From assembly GCA_000525675.1 (NCBI GenBank), contig CP002190.1, forward strand, positions 1,860,001-1,924,000: DNA of 64,000 bases. Direction: 5' to 3'. Positions 9,243-18,380 of the stretch are shown piece by piece. This DNA is from Bdellovibrio bacteriovorus W. Its GTDB lineage: Bacteria > Bdellovibrionota > Bdellovibrionia > Bdellovibrionales > Bdellovibrionaceae. Position numbers and translations under genes: made by a program. Under the pieces are notes generated by a model. It saw nothing but the letters and a program-made list of their open reading frames with translations, searched no databases and was not told where the DNA came from. Each line of letters begins with the position of its first letter. The first letter of the stretch is position 1.

Positions 9243-11120
9243 TTAAGATAACTCTTCATCACGCTTTACTATAAAAAAAGTTACGTCATCAATCAAGGTC
9301 GCCCCTTGGCGATGGCCCTGAAAAGAACTCACAAATCGATCTACGGCGTCCGCAGCTCGAGGAAAGTCTTTGTTGGCCGCGATCAATGCTTTCACGAATT
9401 CACGTTCTCCCCATGCCTCTGCCTGAAGATTTTGAATATCTGGGATACCATCAGTATAGAAAAAGATTGAATCCCCTGGCTCTACTTGCACGGTTGTCTC
9501 TTCATAAACTGAATCTCGGTCCTGTCCCAATCTGGGATTATTCACTTCATTCAACGGAACGAGATCTTTCTTTTTTAAAGCTGAATCGCTTTTTTTAATC
9601 AAGAAGGGTGCTTCGTGACTGGCATTACAGTATACCAACTCTCCAGTTGTAAGATCAAATGACGCCAAAAAGAATGTCATCATGATACGTCCCTTAGAAA
9701 CATCGTAGATCGAACGATTCAGAAGTTCTAAAGCTTTTGACGGAGAAATATTCAGTCTTTCGATAATCGTTGAAGCAGACTTTGCCGCACTGGTAATAAG
9801 GGCTGCTGGTGCTCCGTGCCCCGTCGCATCCCCAATCCAAAGAAAGATCTTGTCTCCCATTTGACAGTAATGCCACCAGTCACCACCACACTCACTGGCA
9901 GGCTCATAGAAACCTGCAATCTCTAGATTTCCAATATGCGCTTGCGTATCAGGAAACAGGGTCTCTTGCACCGTCTTCGCGGTTTGCAGTTCCGATTCCA
10001 TACGCGCTTTTTCTGCAGTCTGATCCAGCAAGCGAGAAACTTCCGCCGCCATAATATTGAAATTCTCTGCAAGGCTTCCGACTTCATCATTGGATTTTAC
10101 ATCCACACGAATATTGAAGTCCCCTTCTGCCACTTTTTCGGTTGCAAAAAATAATTGCGTCAATGCTTGAGTCAAACCACTTGAAGCAAACAAGCTTAAG
10201 ATCACAGTTACAGAAATCAAGATTCCGAAAAAGATCAAAGATTTACGAATAAGAATTTGCACAGCTCCCAGAGCTTGAGCCTTCTCTACAGCTGTGACAA
10301 CGGTAAGGTCTCCAAAGCCTGCTTTAGAAAAAGAAACTAGAAGTTCTTTTCCGTCTCCAGCTTTTACAGTCTCTGCACCTTGCGCAACAGGGCTTCCTGT
10401 ATTCTTCAAAAAACTTGGAACGAAAAGTTCTTGGATTTTTTGTCCTTGAAGGACTTGAGGCCCAAATAAGATCGCACCTGTGCGATCGGTTAGATAAATC
10501 TTCTGAGATCCTTCTGTTTTAAACATCTCAGCTAATTCATTCATGCGCACTACCGTGATGAATACCGTATTGCGGGAGGTCGCTTCGTCAGTTACTTTTT
10601 CTAAGATCACCATGCGCTCATCACCAAAGGGTGACTTCACTGTGCGCTTATCAGCATCTACCTCCACTAGATAAGATGGCATCAGTGGGTGCAGGAACTT
10701 TAAAGTCTCATCGGCTCTTCCTGGAACTTTTTCCAAGAAGGCACTCATGCGCAAAGTCTCTGTTCCTTTTGAAGAAAAAACGATGATGGATTCTAAATCG
10801 TCTTCGTTTTGAAAAATAGAATCAGAGACAGGGCTGAACTTCTGCTGTAAGAGGAAATCTTGGAACACCGGCTTTGCTGCACCCAGCACGGAATTGAGCT
10901 GTGTCTTAATTTGAGTCGCCATCGCGCCCGACATGGTGCTTGAAGAATCAAAGACATAGGCAACCTTATCCTCTTCGAAAATCTTCAACGCCAGCACCAG
11001 ATAGATGGATAGCGTGATTAGAGGAAGTGACGTTAATAATAGTAAAATCTTATATCTTATTGATATGCCACGTTTTTTCACGACTTCAGTATGCCTTCGC
11101 CGCCTCACAAGCGAAAACAA
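9243..11120 (-). CDS. Membrane PP2C (SpoIIE/RsbU-type) phosphatase with HAMP
   Basis: This is a 625-aa sensor phosphatase. One membrane helix at about 25-48 and a second at about 290-312 frame a periplasmic sensor region. A HAMP domain follows (FNIRVDVKSNDEVGSLAENFN), then a coiled coil, then a PP2C-type SpoIIE domain with SECGGDWWHY, WIGDATGHGAPAAL and FYTDGIPD motifs for metal binding. It probably dephosphorylates a STAS protein, most simply the one encoded 10 bp downstream. The first in-frame start is TTG at 11120; nearby GTG codons are alternatives, so the start is uncertain. It diverges from the FecR-domain gene. Confidence 0.85.
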   Translation of the reverse strand: MFSLVRRRRHTEVVKKRGISIRYKILLLLTSLPLITLSIYLVLALKIFEEDKVAYVFDSSSTMSGAMATQIKTQLNSVLGAAKPVFQDFLLQQKFSPVSDSIFQNEDDLESIIVFSSKGTETLRMSAFLEKVPGRADETLKFLHPLMPSYLVEVDADKRTVKSPFGDERMVILEKVTDEATSRNTVFITVVRMNELAEMFKTEGSQKIYLTDRTGAILFGPQVLQGQKIQELFVPSFLKNTGSPVAQGAETVKAGDGKELLVSFSKAGFGDLTVVTAVEKAQALGAVQILIRKSLIFFGILISVTVILSLFASSGLTQALTQLFFATEKVAEGDFNIRVDVKSNDEVGSLAENFNIMAAEVSRLLDQTAEKARMESELQTAKTVQETLFPDTQAHIGNLEIAGFYEPASECGGDWWHYCQMGDKIFLWIGDATGHGAPAALITSAAKSASTIIERLNISPSKALELLNRSIYDVSKGRIMMTFFLASFDLTTGELVYCNASHEAPFLIKKSDSALKKKDLVPLNEVNNPRLGQDRDSVYEETTVQVEPGDSIFFYTDGIPDIQNLQAEAWGEREFVKALIAANKDFPRAADAVDRFVSSFQGHRQGATLIDDVTFFIVKRDEELS

Positions 11121-11192
11121 AAACTCATATAACTTAGCCCTAAGTCCATAAAATATTTACGGAACTCTCCGATAAGCACAACGAGGAGAATC

Positions 11193-13355
11193 ATGTCTAA
11201 TTTTGCAAAAACTGAGAAAATCATCTTTGGTATTGCACTGGCGCTGCTGGTGGCGTTCTCGTATTTCCTATACGACGACTCTCTGTTGTTTCCAAAATCC
11301 AACACTCAATCTCTAGAACTCATTGGAAATGTTTCTTTTTCTCAAAACGATGTGCGCAGAAAGAATCTAGATACCTTTAGCTGGCTTCCCGCTTCCCGTA
11401 AAGACAGCGTTTTCCAAAACGACTCTATTTATACAGGCGAAAGATCTGAAGCTGTTATTAGTTTGCAAGACGGATCACAGATTCGCATCCAACCGAATTC
11501 TTTGATCAACTTGAACTTCAAAAATGGTCAAATGAATCTCGACCTTCGATATGGTCAGTTAACTGGAGAGCTTCAAGCGCAATCCTCTATCCTTGTAACC
11601 TCAGGAAAAGAAGAGTTCAAACTTGAAAGTAAATCCAACGGCGAAAAGTCCAAAGTTCAATTTAAAAAATCCCACAGTGGAAATGTTAACTTGAAACTTA
11701 TTAGTGGACAGGTTCAATACATCGACAAAAAGCAAAGTGCTGTGAAGGCACTTCCGCAAAACAGTACGGTTGCTGTGACTCAAAAAGGCGAAGTGAAACA
11801 ACTTGAGAAACCAATTCTACAGCTTCTTACTGAAAACAATAAGAAGTGGCTCCGCCTCTCACCTCAAGATCCCCTTCCATTTCAATGGGACTCAAAGGGA
11901 AGTGTTGCTCGCTATGAGTTTGAACTTTCTTCTAGTCAAGACTTTCACTCTGTCGTAGCAAGCCAGACTACCGCGAATAAAAACCTTGCCTTCACTAACG
12001 AAGTTCCTTCCGGAGACTACTTCTGGAGACTGAAAGCTTATGATGCTAATGGCGAAGTCAGTGCTGTGAGTGAATCTCGTCAGGTAGCTATTCATCAGCT
12101 AACAAGTCCACAGATCGTTTCCCCCGTTGCCGAGTCCGTTTTAAACTTTGAAGTTAAAGAAGAACCAAATAAGACGCTGTCCCAGAACTTACAAGTTCGC
12201 TGGCAAGCGCACCCCATCTTAACTCATTTCCAATGGCAAATTGCGAATGATCCTGAGTTCCAAACAGTGGTTCATCAAGGTCAAACTACTCACCACGATG
12301 TGACGACTCCTTCTCTACCGTCGGGCCAGTATTGGATTCGCGTCACAGGTCGCACGCAACAAAATAAAACGACGGAGTGGTCTCCAGCGGTGAGCTTCCA
12401 ATTGGATCTCGTAGCCCGCAAAGAAGAGCGCCCCGATGCACCTATCCTTGTTAAAAAGAATATCGATTTCAAAGTGCCAACGGACGAAAGAGCGCCCGCT
12501 TCTCTACAGTCACCACAAATCGAATGGAAGAAAGTTCCAAAAACAAAGGGTTACACTCTGCAAATTGCTAAAGATGCAAACTTTGCAAGCCCCGAGAAAT
12601 ACGAACTCAACTCGAACCGTGTTCAGTGGAGCCAATTCAAGCCTGGAAAATACTATTACCGCGTTTTTGCCAAAGGTGAAAATGACTTAGTCAGCCCTTC
12701 TAGCGAAGTCGGTACACTGGAAGTCAACGTCGATGGCATTGTTCTCCACCCCGTGAAAAACATCCATGCTGTCGGCGAATCGCCTGAACCACGTAATGTG
12801 GATGTTCAGTGGTCTGAAGTGCCATTTGCTAAAAAGTATATTCTACAGATTGATACTAACGAAAGCTTTAGCAACGCGAAAAACATGGAGTTTGAAAGCT
12901 CCCATGGAAATATTGAACTCCCTCAACCAGGCAAGTACCACATTCGCGTGCAGGCAATGGATGAGAATCAACAAAGCTTAACGAGTTTCTCGAAAGCCAC
13001 AGATGTTCTCTATTCATTCCGTTCCCCTCTTATGTCTCCAGCACTTATGGAGCCATTCAACAATGCCTCTATTTTCCTACAAACAGAGATGGAGCCCTTT
13101 GTATGGTTAGAGTGGAAGAAGGTCGACAACGCCTCTACCTACCGCATTGAGGTTTCAGATAGAGCTGACTTCTCGCGAACTCTGATTGCGCAGTCAATTC
13201 AGTCCAATCGCTTCCTGATTAAAGAGAAAATACCTCTCGGAAAAATCTACTGGCGCGTTCGCGCTGAATCCCCTACGGATTCAGAATTTTCAGAGTGGAC
13301 AGAAAAACGCGAATTCACTCTCTATCACCAAAAGAATGAGACTTTTGTAAAATGA
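11193..13355 (+). CDS. FecR-domain membrane protein with fibronectin-like repeats
   Basis: The product has 720 aa. An N-terminal membrane anchor (about 9-27) is followed by a FecR-like beta region (about 75-150; ERSEAVISLQDGSQIRIQPN and LDLRYGQLTGEL). Five beta repeats of about 90 residues come next, each with a W..V..A..Y.LQI..D..F core and a closing G.YYWRV.A strand, resembling fibronectin type III or sugar-surface domains. AGGAGA stands five bases upstream of the ATG. The stop overlaps the next gene (ATGA), so it is co-translated with the histidine kinase and is probably its envelope-facing partner. The partnership is inferred from gene order only. Confidence 0.8.
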   Translation: MSNFAKTEKIIFGIALALLVAFSYFLYDDSLLFPKSNTQSLELIGNVSFSQNDVRRKNLDTFSWLPASRKDSVFQNDSIYTGERSEAVISLQDGSQIRIQPNSLINLNFKNGQMNLDLRYGQLTGELQAQSSILVTSGKEEFKLESKSNGEKSKVQFKKSHSGNVNLKLISGQVQYIDKKQSAVKALPQNSTVAVTQKGEVKQLEKPILQLLTENNKKWLRLSPQDPLPFQWDSKGSVARYEFELSSSQDFHSVVASQTTANKNLAFTNEVPSGDYFWRLKAYDANGEVSAVSESRQVAIHQLTSPQIVSPVAESVLNFEVKEEPNKTLSQNLQVRWQAHPILTHFQWQIANDPEFQTVVHQGQTTHHDVTTPSLPSGQYWIRVTGRTQQNKTTEWSPAVSFQLDLVARKEERPDAPILVKKNIDFKVPTDERAPASLQSPQIEWKKVPKTKGYTLQIAKDANFASPEKYELNSNRVQWSQFKPGKYYYRVFAKGENDLVSPSSEVGTLEVNVDGIVLHPVKNIHAVGESPEPRNVDVQWSEVPFAKKYILQIDTNESFSNAKNMEFESSHGNIELPQPGKYHIRVQAMDENQQSLTSFSKATDVLYSFRSPLMSPALMEPFNNASIFLQTEMEPFVWLEWKKVDNASTYRIEVSDRADFSRTLIAQSIQSNRFLIKEKIPLGKIYWRVRAESPTDSEFSEWTEKREFTLYHQKNETFVK

Positions 13356-15304
13356 TAAACAAGACTTCACTCTTTGACACCTTACTAGAACCCGTCTTTG
13401 TTCTTAATAAAGAACAAAAGATTACCTACTGCAATGAGGCCGCCTCATTGATGGCTGGGCTATCTATTCGTAAGATGACTCGTGGGATGAAGTTCCTAGA
13501 AGTTTTTTCATTTAATGAAAGCATTGAAAGCCTTGAAAGCTTAGAGTCTATTCAAGACCCTACTCCGTATAAGGAACTCAACTTTAAAAATGGCGACGGC
13601 CTTGAGGGAAAGGTACAAATCACCCTTCAACCCTATGCCACAGAAAACGACAGCCAATGGATTGTTTTCTTTCGCGACGTCACCCTTGAAGAGCGCCTTC
13701 AAAAGAAATACCGTGCTGAGCTTGAACAAAAAGAAGATGTGATTTCTGATCTCGAGAAAGCCAAAGCTCAACTTGAAGACTATAGTAAAAATCTAGAATC
13801 CATGGTGGCTAAACGCACGGAAGAACTCTCGACATTAAACCAAACACTTTCAGCTCTTCTAGACAGTCTTGGTCAGGGCTTTTTCATTTTTCAAGAAGAT
13901 GGAAATATTCTCAATGTTTCGTCAAAGGCTTGCGAATCTGTGCTTGAAACAAATCCGCAAGGTCAAAAGATTTGGGATGTTTTAAAACTTCCAGCCAACA
14001 AAGTGGATGGGTTTCAAAAGTGGATGCTCACCGTTTTCCAAGAGCTTCTGCCGTTTGAAGATCTGGCTCCTCTGGGACCTGAACTTTATCCGCACACCCA
14101 AGGCAAACACGTTGCTCTAGAGTACCACCCGCTTCGCAACTCAGAAAATCAAATCAAAGGTGTTGTGGTTGTTGCCTCGGATATCACCTCTCTTGTTGAG
14201 GCTCGCAAAACAGCTGAACAAGAAAAAGAACACGCTAAATTGATTATTAATATGATCAAGAGCAAGCGTGAAATTCAAAGATTTATCTCTGAAGCAGATT
14301 CGCTATTGGCGGACCTCAATGAAGAACTACAACACGATGATCCTCAATTTGACCACGAACTCGTGTTTAGAAGTCTACACACTTTAAAAGGTGGCGCCGC
14401 TCTTTTCTCAATTCTCCCACTGGCCGAGTGCTGTCATCAGGGTGAGCAAATTCTATCTGAGCTTCATCATCAATGGAGTCTACCAGGACATATTGCCCTG
14501 AAAGGTAAAGTCTTTGAAATTCGTGATGAGTTTGAAAAATTCCTTAGCGAAACAAAGGCCATTATCGGAAAGAACAATGTCTCTGATGAACGCCAAGTCG
14601 AAGTGGCAATTAGTAAACTCAACACCATTGCGAAAAAACTTGGCAACTTGCCTGGCGGTGGTCCTCTTGCACAAGAACTTCTTTTAGATCTTGCGATGGA
14701 GCCCGTTGAGAACTACTTCACTCCATTTCGAGAGTCTCTGCCTCGCTTGGCGGAGAAACTTGGAAAAAATCTGGGCCATGTGGAGATCAACACCCACGGC
14801 ATCGGAGTGATTCCCGAAATTTACAATCCGCTTTTCTCGACATTTATCCATGCCTTTAGAAACTCTTTAGATCATGGCTTAGAATATCCAGAAGAACGCA
14901 GTCTTTTAGGAAAAACTATCGAGGGCACTCTTAAACTTGAGGCCTCGCTACTCCAAGAGCCTTCTGGGTCTTGGTTGCGCATTGAAATCAAAGACGACGG
15001 ACGTGGAATTGATCCTGCGATTATTCGCCAAAAATTAGAAAAAAATGGTCTTTCTAGCCAACACCTCTCTGATGAGGATGTGCTTCAACATATTTTTGCC
15101 AGCCAGTTCTCAACCCGCGAAGAGGTCACTGATATTTCTGGACGCGGTGTGGGCATGGACGCACTCAAAGTAGCAGCAGAACAGCTCCACGGGCGTGTTT
15201 GGGTGGAATCAGCCCTGCAAAAAGGAACGACTATTTGCATCCAAGTCCCCTACATCACAGAATTTGTCGATAAAGAGAAGAAAAAGTCACAAGAAGCTGC
15301 ATAA
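13352..15304 (+). CDS. CheA-like Hpt histidine kinase with two PAS domains
   Basis: This 650-aa soluble kinase has a PAS-like domain (about 1-110), a coiled coil (115-160) and a second PAS (160-275). An Hpt domain follows with its phospho-His in LHTLKGGAAL near residue 343. A CheA-type ATPase domain comes last, with N box HAFRNSLDHG (about 505), G1 DDGRGID (about 548) and G2 GRGVGMD (about 597). Unlike chemotaxis CheA it lacks a CheW-like C-terminal domain. The phosphate target is not fused, so the nearby receiver proteins at 6726-8660 or 17912-18322 are possible acceptors. Confidence 0.85.
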   Translation: MINKTSLFDTLLEPVFVLNKEQKITYCNEAASLMAGLSIRKMTRGMKFLEVFSFNESIESLESLESIQDPTPYKELNFKNGDGLEGKVQITLQPYATENDSQWIVFFRDVTLEERLQKKYRAELEQKEDVISDLEKAKAQLEDYSKNLESMVAKRTEELSTLNQTLSALLDSLGQGFFIFQEDGNILNVSSKACESVLETNPQGQKIWDVLKLPANKVDGFQKWMLTVFQELLPFEDLAPLGPELYPHTQGKHVALEYHPLRNSENQIKGVVVVASDITSLVEARKTAEQEKEHAKLIINMIKSKREIQRFISEADSLLADLNEELQHDDPQFDHELVFRSLHTLKGGAALFSILPLAECCHQGEQILSELHHQWSLPGHIALKGKVFEIRDEFEKFLSETKAIIGKNNVSDERQVEVAISKLNTIAKKLGNLPGGGPLAQELLLDLAMEPVENYFTPFRESLPRLAEKLGKNLGHVEINTHGIGVIPEIYNPLFSTFIHAFRNSLDHGLEYPEERSLLGKTIEGTLKLEASLLQEPSGSWLRIEIKDDGRGIDPAIIRQKLEKNGLSSQHLSDEDVLQHIFASQFSTREEVTDISGRGVGMDALKVAAEQLHGRVWVESALQKGTTICIQVPYITEFVDKEKKKSQEAA

Positions 15305-15356
15305 GCACCTTGCCAAACTCGATTTCATTCACAAAATTAAGCCATGTTCAATTAAA

Positions 15357-15379
15357 GGAGTCTTAAAGGCTCCGTTTTT
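15357..15379 (+). terminator. Probable terminator between the kinase gene and htpG
   Basis: GGAGTC and GGCTCC (one G-T pair) form a 6-bp stem with a 5-base loop, followed by GTTTTT. It sits 53 bp after the kinase stop and 15 bp before htpG, so it could also limit read-through into htpG. Confidence 0.5.
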
Positions 15380-15393
15380 CTTGGAGACCCTAC

Positions 15394-17268
15394 ATGGCAA
15401 AACAAGTGCAGAGTTTTAATGCAGAAATCAAACAACTTTTGGATATCGTTATCCACTCTCTTTATTCCCATAAAGAAATTTTTCTTAGAGAGCTCGTATC
15501 TAACGCATCTGATGCCATCGATAAACTGAAGTTCGAGTCTTTAACACAACCAGGTCTTCTTCCTGCTGGTTGGGAACCTGCGGTTCGCCTTGAACCAAAC
15601 AAAGAGGCAAAAACTTTAAAAATCATCGACAACGGTATCGGCATGAGCCACGACGATGTTGTGAACTTCATCGGCACAATTGCTCGCTCTGGCGCCAAAG
15701 CTTTCACACAAATGAATGAAGAACTAAAGAACCGCCCTGAACTGATCGGTCAATTCGGTGTTGGTTTCTATTCTGCATTTATGGTGGCTGACAAAGTCAC
15801 TTTGCATACTCAAAAAGCCGGCCACAATGACGGTGTTGTTTGGGAATCTACGGGAGACGGCACCTACTCTATCGACAATGTTCCTCGCGCCGAAGGTGTG
15901 GGCACAACAATCACGCTTCATCTGAAAAGTTTTGCTGAAGACGAAGAAGTTCAAGATTTCACGGATGAGTGGGTTCTTAAGTCTTTGATCAAAAAATATT
16001 CAGACTTCGTTGCGTTCCCAATCAAAATGAAAACCGAGAAAGAAGATGAGACTCTAAACTCGCAAAAAGCTCTTTGGTTGAAAAACCCATCGGAAGTGAC
16101 AGCGGAAGAACATAAAGAGTTCTACCAACACCTCTCCCATGACTTCAATGAGCCAGCAAAGACTATCCACTACAAAGCCGAAGGCACAATGGAGTTCAGC
16201 GCCTTGATGTATATTCCAAATAAGAAACCTTGGAATTTCAACATGCGCGACACGGAATACGGTCTCAGTCTTTATATCAAACGCGTTTTCATCATGGCTG
16301 ATTGCAAAGAGCTTCTGCCTCCTTACCTACGTTTTGTAAAAGGTTTGGTGGATAGCAGTGATCTTTCTCTAAACGTCTCTCGTGAGATTCTACAACAAGA
16401 TCGTCAAGTAACGCAGATTCGTAAAAACGTCACAAATAAGATCTTAGCATCTATGAAAGACCTTCTTTCTAAAGATCGCACAGCCTATGAAAATTTCTGG
16501 AGCGAGTTTGGAGCAACTCTTAAAGAGGGCGTTCCAAGTGATTCTGGCAATAAAGACAAGATCACAGATCTTCTTTTATTCCACTCGTCTCACTCTGACA
16601 AAATGACTACTTTGGATGAATACATCACTCGTATGAAAGAGAATCAAAAAGATATCTTCTTCATCACAGGTGATACTTTATCTCAGGTGAAAAACAGTCC
16701 TTACTTAGAAAAGCTCATGGCTAAAGGCTTTGAAGTTCTTTTCTTGATTGATCCTGTGGATGAATGGGTGATGAACTCTCTTCCTGAATACAAAGAAAAG
16801 AAACTTCAATCGATCACCCAAGCAAACTTGGATCTAGACACTGAAGAAGAGAAAAAAGCTAAAGAAGAAGAAATTAAAAAAGCTTCTGAAAAGCTTTCTC
16901 CTCTGCTTGAGACGATGAAGAAGTCCCTCGACACGCACGTCAAAGACGTGGTGATTTCAGATCGCTTAACGACAACTCCTGTGTGCCTTGTATCATCAGA
17001 AAATGATCCATCTGCTCACATGCAACGTCTTTTGGCGCAAATGGGTCAAGAGTACAACCAACCAGTTAAGAGAATCCTAGAGATCAACCCTTCCCACCCT
17101 GTGTTTGAAAAAATGCTTCAAGCAACGGCTGAGCAACAAACTCAATGGGCAGAGATTCTCTATAATCAGGCTCTTTTAAATGAAGGCTCTGCAATCCCAG
17201 ATCCTGTGAAGTTTTCGCAACAAGTAGCAAACCTCATGGTCCAAGCTGCCGACAACAAAGCCCACTAA
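15394..17268 (+). CDS. htpG: HtpG, Hsp90-family chaperone
   Basis: The 624-aa length is typical for bacterial Hsp90. The GHKL ATPase domain is complete: LRELVSNASDAIDKL with the catalytic Glu/Asn, DNGIGM, and GQFGVGFYSAFMVAD. The middle domain has the conserved SREILQQDR segment with the Arg that touches ATP, followed by the C-terminal dimerisation region. GGAG lies about ten bases before ATG 15394. It acts in the cytosol on client-protein folding. A terminator lies just after it, so it is probably monocistronic. I see no CIRCE or clear heat-shock promoter. Confidence 0.97.
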   Translation: MAKQVQSFNAEIKQLLDIVIHSLYSHKEIFLRELVSNASDAIDKLKFESLTQPGLLPAGWEPAVRLEPNKEAKTLKIIDNGIGMSHDDVVNFIGTIARSGAKAFTQMNEELKNRPELIGQFGVGFYSAFMVADKVTLHTQKAGHNDGVVWESTGDGTYSIDNVPRAEGVGTTITLHLKSFAEDEEVQDFTDEWVLKSLIKKYSDFVAFPIKMKTEKEDETLNSQKALWLKNPSEVTAEEHKEFYQHLSHDFNEPAKTIHYKAEGTMEFSALMYIPNKKPWNFNMRDTEYGLSLYIKRVFIMADCKELLPPYLRFVKGLVDSSDLSLNVSREILQQDRQVTQIRKNVTNKILASMKDLLSKDRTAYENFWSEFGATLKEGVPSDSGNKDKITDLLLFHSSHSDKMTTLDEYITRMKENQKDIFFITGDTLSQVKNSPYLEKLMAKGFEVLFLIDPVDEWVMNSLPEYKEKKLQSITQANLDLDTEEEKKAKEEEIKKASEKLSPLLETMKKSLDTHVKDVVISDRLTTTPVCLVSSENDPSAHMQRLLAQMGQEYNQPVKRILEINPSHPVFEKMLQATAEQQTQWAEILYNQALLNEGSAIPDPVKFSQQVANLMVQAADNKAH

Positions 17269-17274
17269 AACAGA

Positions 17275-17300
17275 AAGCCCCGTTAGAAATAACGGGGCTT
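17275..17300 (+). terminator. Terminator-like hairpin after htpG
   Basis: A 10-bp stem (AAGCCCCGTT / AACGGGGCTT) with a 6-base loop starts 7 bp after the htpG stop. The following tract (ATAATTTAAC) is only weakly T-rich. Confidence 0.75.
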
Positions 17301-17425
17301 ATAATTTAACAGGGGACAAACTCCCCTGCCACTTATGAATTATTTCCACTGCCCTTCTTAACTCGTTGCCACTCCCACCTCACAATAATATGACAAATTC
17401 ATTCAATAAATCTAAGGGGGTTTGG

Positions 17426-17722
17426 ATGAGAAAGATCAGTCTTTTTATTGCGACTTGTGTTTTCCCGTTAATGTCATTTGCTTGGGTTCCACCAATGAGC
17501 TTCGCCGTGAACCAAAATGTAGCCATGGTTCATGTTCAAAACCCAACACCATATCCTGCTTATTGCACTGGTTACGTTTACGGAACAAATCAGTATGGCG
17601 TTTCTGTGAACTCTTGGTTTTCTTCTTTTGTAGCGCCTTACACTTTTCAAACCGGTTACGTCTACGCCAACGGCCCTTACTACTTCGTAAATGCCTGGGC
17701 ACAAATCAACTGCAGCTACTAA
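17426..17722 (+). CDS. Small secreted Tyr-rich protein
   Basis: This is a 98-aa protein. A signal peptide (basic MRKIS, hydrophobic core, cut after SFA near residue 19) leads to a mature part of about 80 residues. The mature part is rich in Tyr, Asn, Val and Phe, with two cysteines (AYCTGYV and the C-terminal INCSY) that could form one disulphide. I chose ATG 17426 because AAGGGGG lies six bases upstream and the signal peptide begins there; the frame extends back to 17366. No family is recognised. It is followed by the repeat cluster. Confidence 0.75.
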   Translation: MRKISLFIATCVFPLMSFAWVPPMSFAVNQNVAMVHVQNPTPYPAYCTGYVYGTNQYGVSVNSWFSSFVAPYTFQTGYVYANGPYYFVNAWAQINCSY

Positions 17723-17746
17723 GTCCTCAACATTAGATTGCAAACG

Positions 17747-17785
17747 AAGCCCGACAACAAAGCAGGCAGGCCCTTTTCACGAACT
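17747..17785. repeat. Convergent-gap element, partial copy B (right end only)
   Basis: The right third of the element is present (GCCCGACAACAAAG, then CCCTTTTCACGAACT) but the left arm is missing. It sits 13 bp upstream of a full copy, so this gap once held a tandem pair or suffered a deletion. Confidence 0.75.
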
Positions 17786-17797
17786 GCACAGAGCGAA

Positions 17798-17921
17798 AAG
17801 TTCGTCAAAAGGGTTCGGATGCAAGGCGGAGGTTGGCTCTCGCAGCGGAGGCGTGCTCAATGCACGTCGGAGCGAGAAAGCCTGCCGACAACGAAGTCAG
17901 CCGGGCCCTTTTCACGAACTT
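17798..17921. repeat. Convergent-gap palindromic element, copy C (subtype 1)
   Basis: The outer arms are AGTTCGTCAAAAGGG and CCCTTTTCACGAACT. The inner hairpin GCGTGC / GCACGT sits inside a CTCGC / GCGAG stem. The right arm overlaps the last codons and the stop of the CheY gene: the stop TGA read on the minus strand lies within the element. Confidence 0.85.
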
Positions 17922-18322
17922 TTGTTGTGTTTGGCGTAGGCGCCTTTAAGCTTCTCTTCTAATATTTTCGCAGAAAAAGGCTTCACGATATACTGAGAGA
18001 CTCCAGCTAAAACAGCCTCGGTCACTTGGTCTCTTTCAGATTCAGATGTTAAAAGTACAAAGGGAAGTTGTGCCCACTCTGCGGTGGCGCGAACCTGTTT
18101 TAAAAGTTCTAAGCCCTTCATGTTGGGCATATTCCAATCGGAAATAACTAATTGAATTTGGCGATCTGTTTGATTGTTCTCAATCAAAACTTTCAAGCCC
18201 TCTTGCCCGTCTGCAGCTTCATAAAGATTAGAGTATCCCATTGCACGCAAAGTGTTTTTCACAAGATCGCGAATAGAGGGCATATCATCAATTATTAGAA
18301 TTCGTGTAGACGTTGGAAACAT
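17912..18322 (-). CDS. CheY-like single-domain response regulator
   Basis: The 136-aa protein consists of one receiver domain. It has IIDDMPS with the acidic pair near residues 12-13, the phospho-Asp at residue 62 (VISDWNMPNMKG), a Thr/Ser switch (LLTSES) and the conserved Lys (YIVKPF). This is the CheY layout, without an output domain, so it acts by docking to partners such as a flagellar switch or a kinase. The last codons and the stop lie inside a palindromic repeat element. It has no chemotaxis neighbours here; the CheA-like kinase 2.6 kb upstream is a candidate partner. Confidence 0.9.
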   Translation of the reverse strand: MFPTSTRILIIDDMPSIRDLVKNTLRAMGYSNLYEAADGQEGLKVLIENNQTDRQIQLVISDWNMPNMKGLELLKQVRATAEWAQLPFVLLTSESERDQVTEAVLAGVSQYIVKPFSAKILEEKLKGAYAKHNKSS

Positions 18323-18380
18323 GGCTTCTCCCTTACCCTCACTATTTTGAGAAAAATAAGGAAGAAGCTCAAAAGATCTT

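Noticed and set aside
17738-17962. Overlapping open frames in the repeat cluster after the small secreted protein
   Set aside because: The frames follow repeat copies B and C and read Arg/Ser-rich nonsense; similar shadows occur around the other copies.
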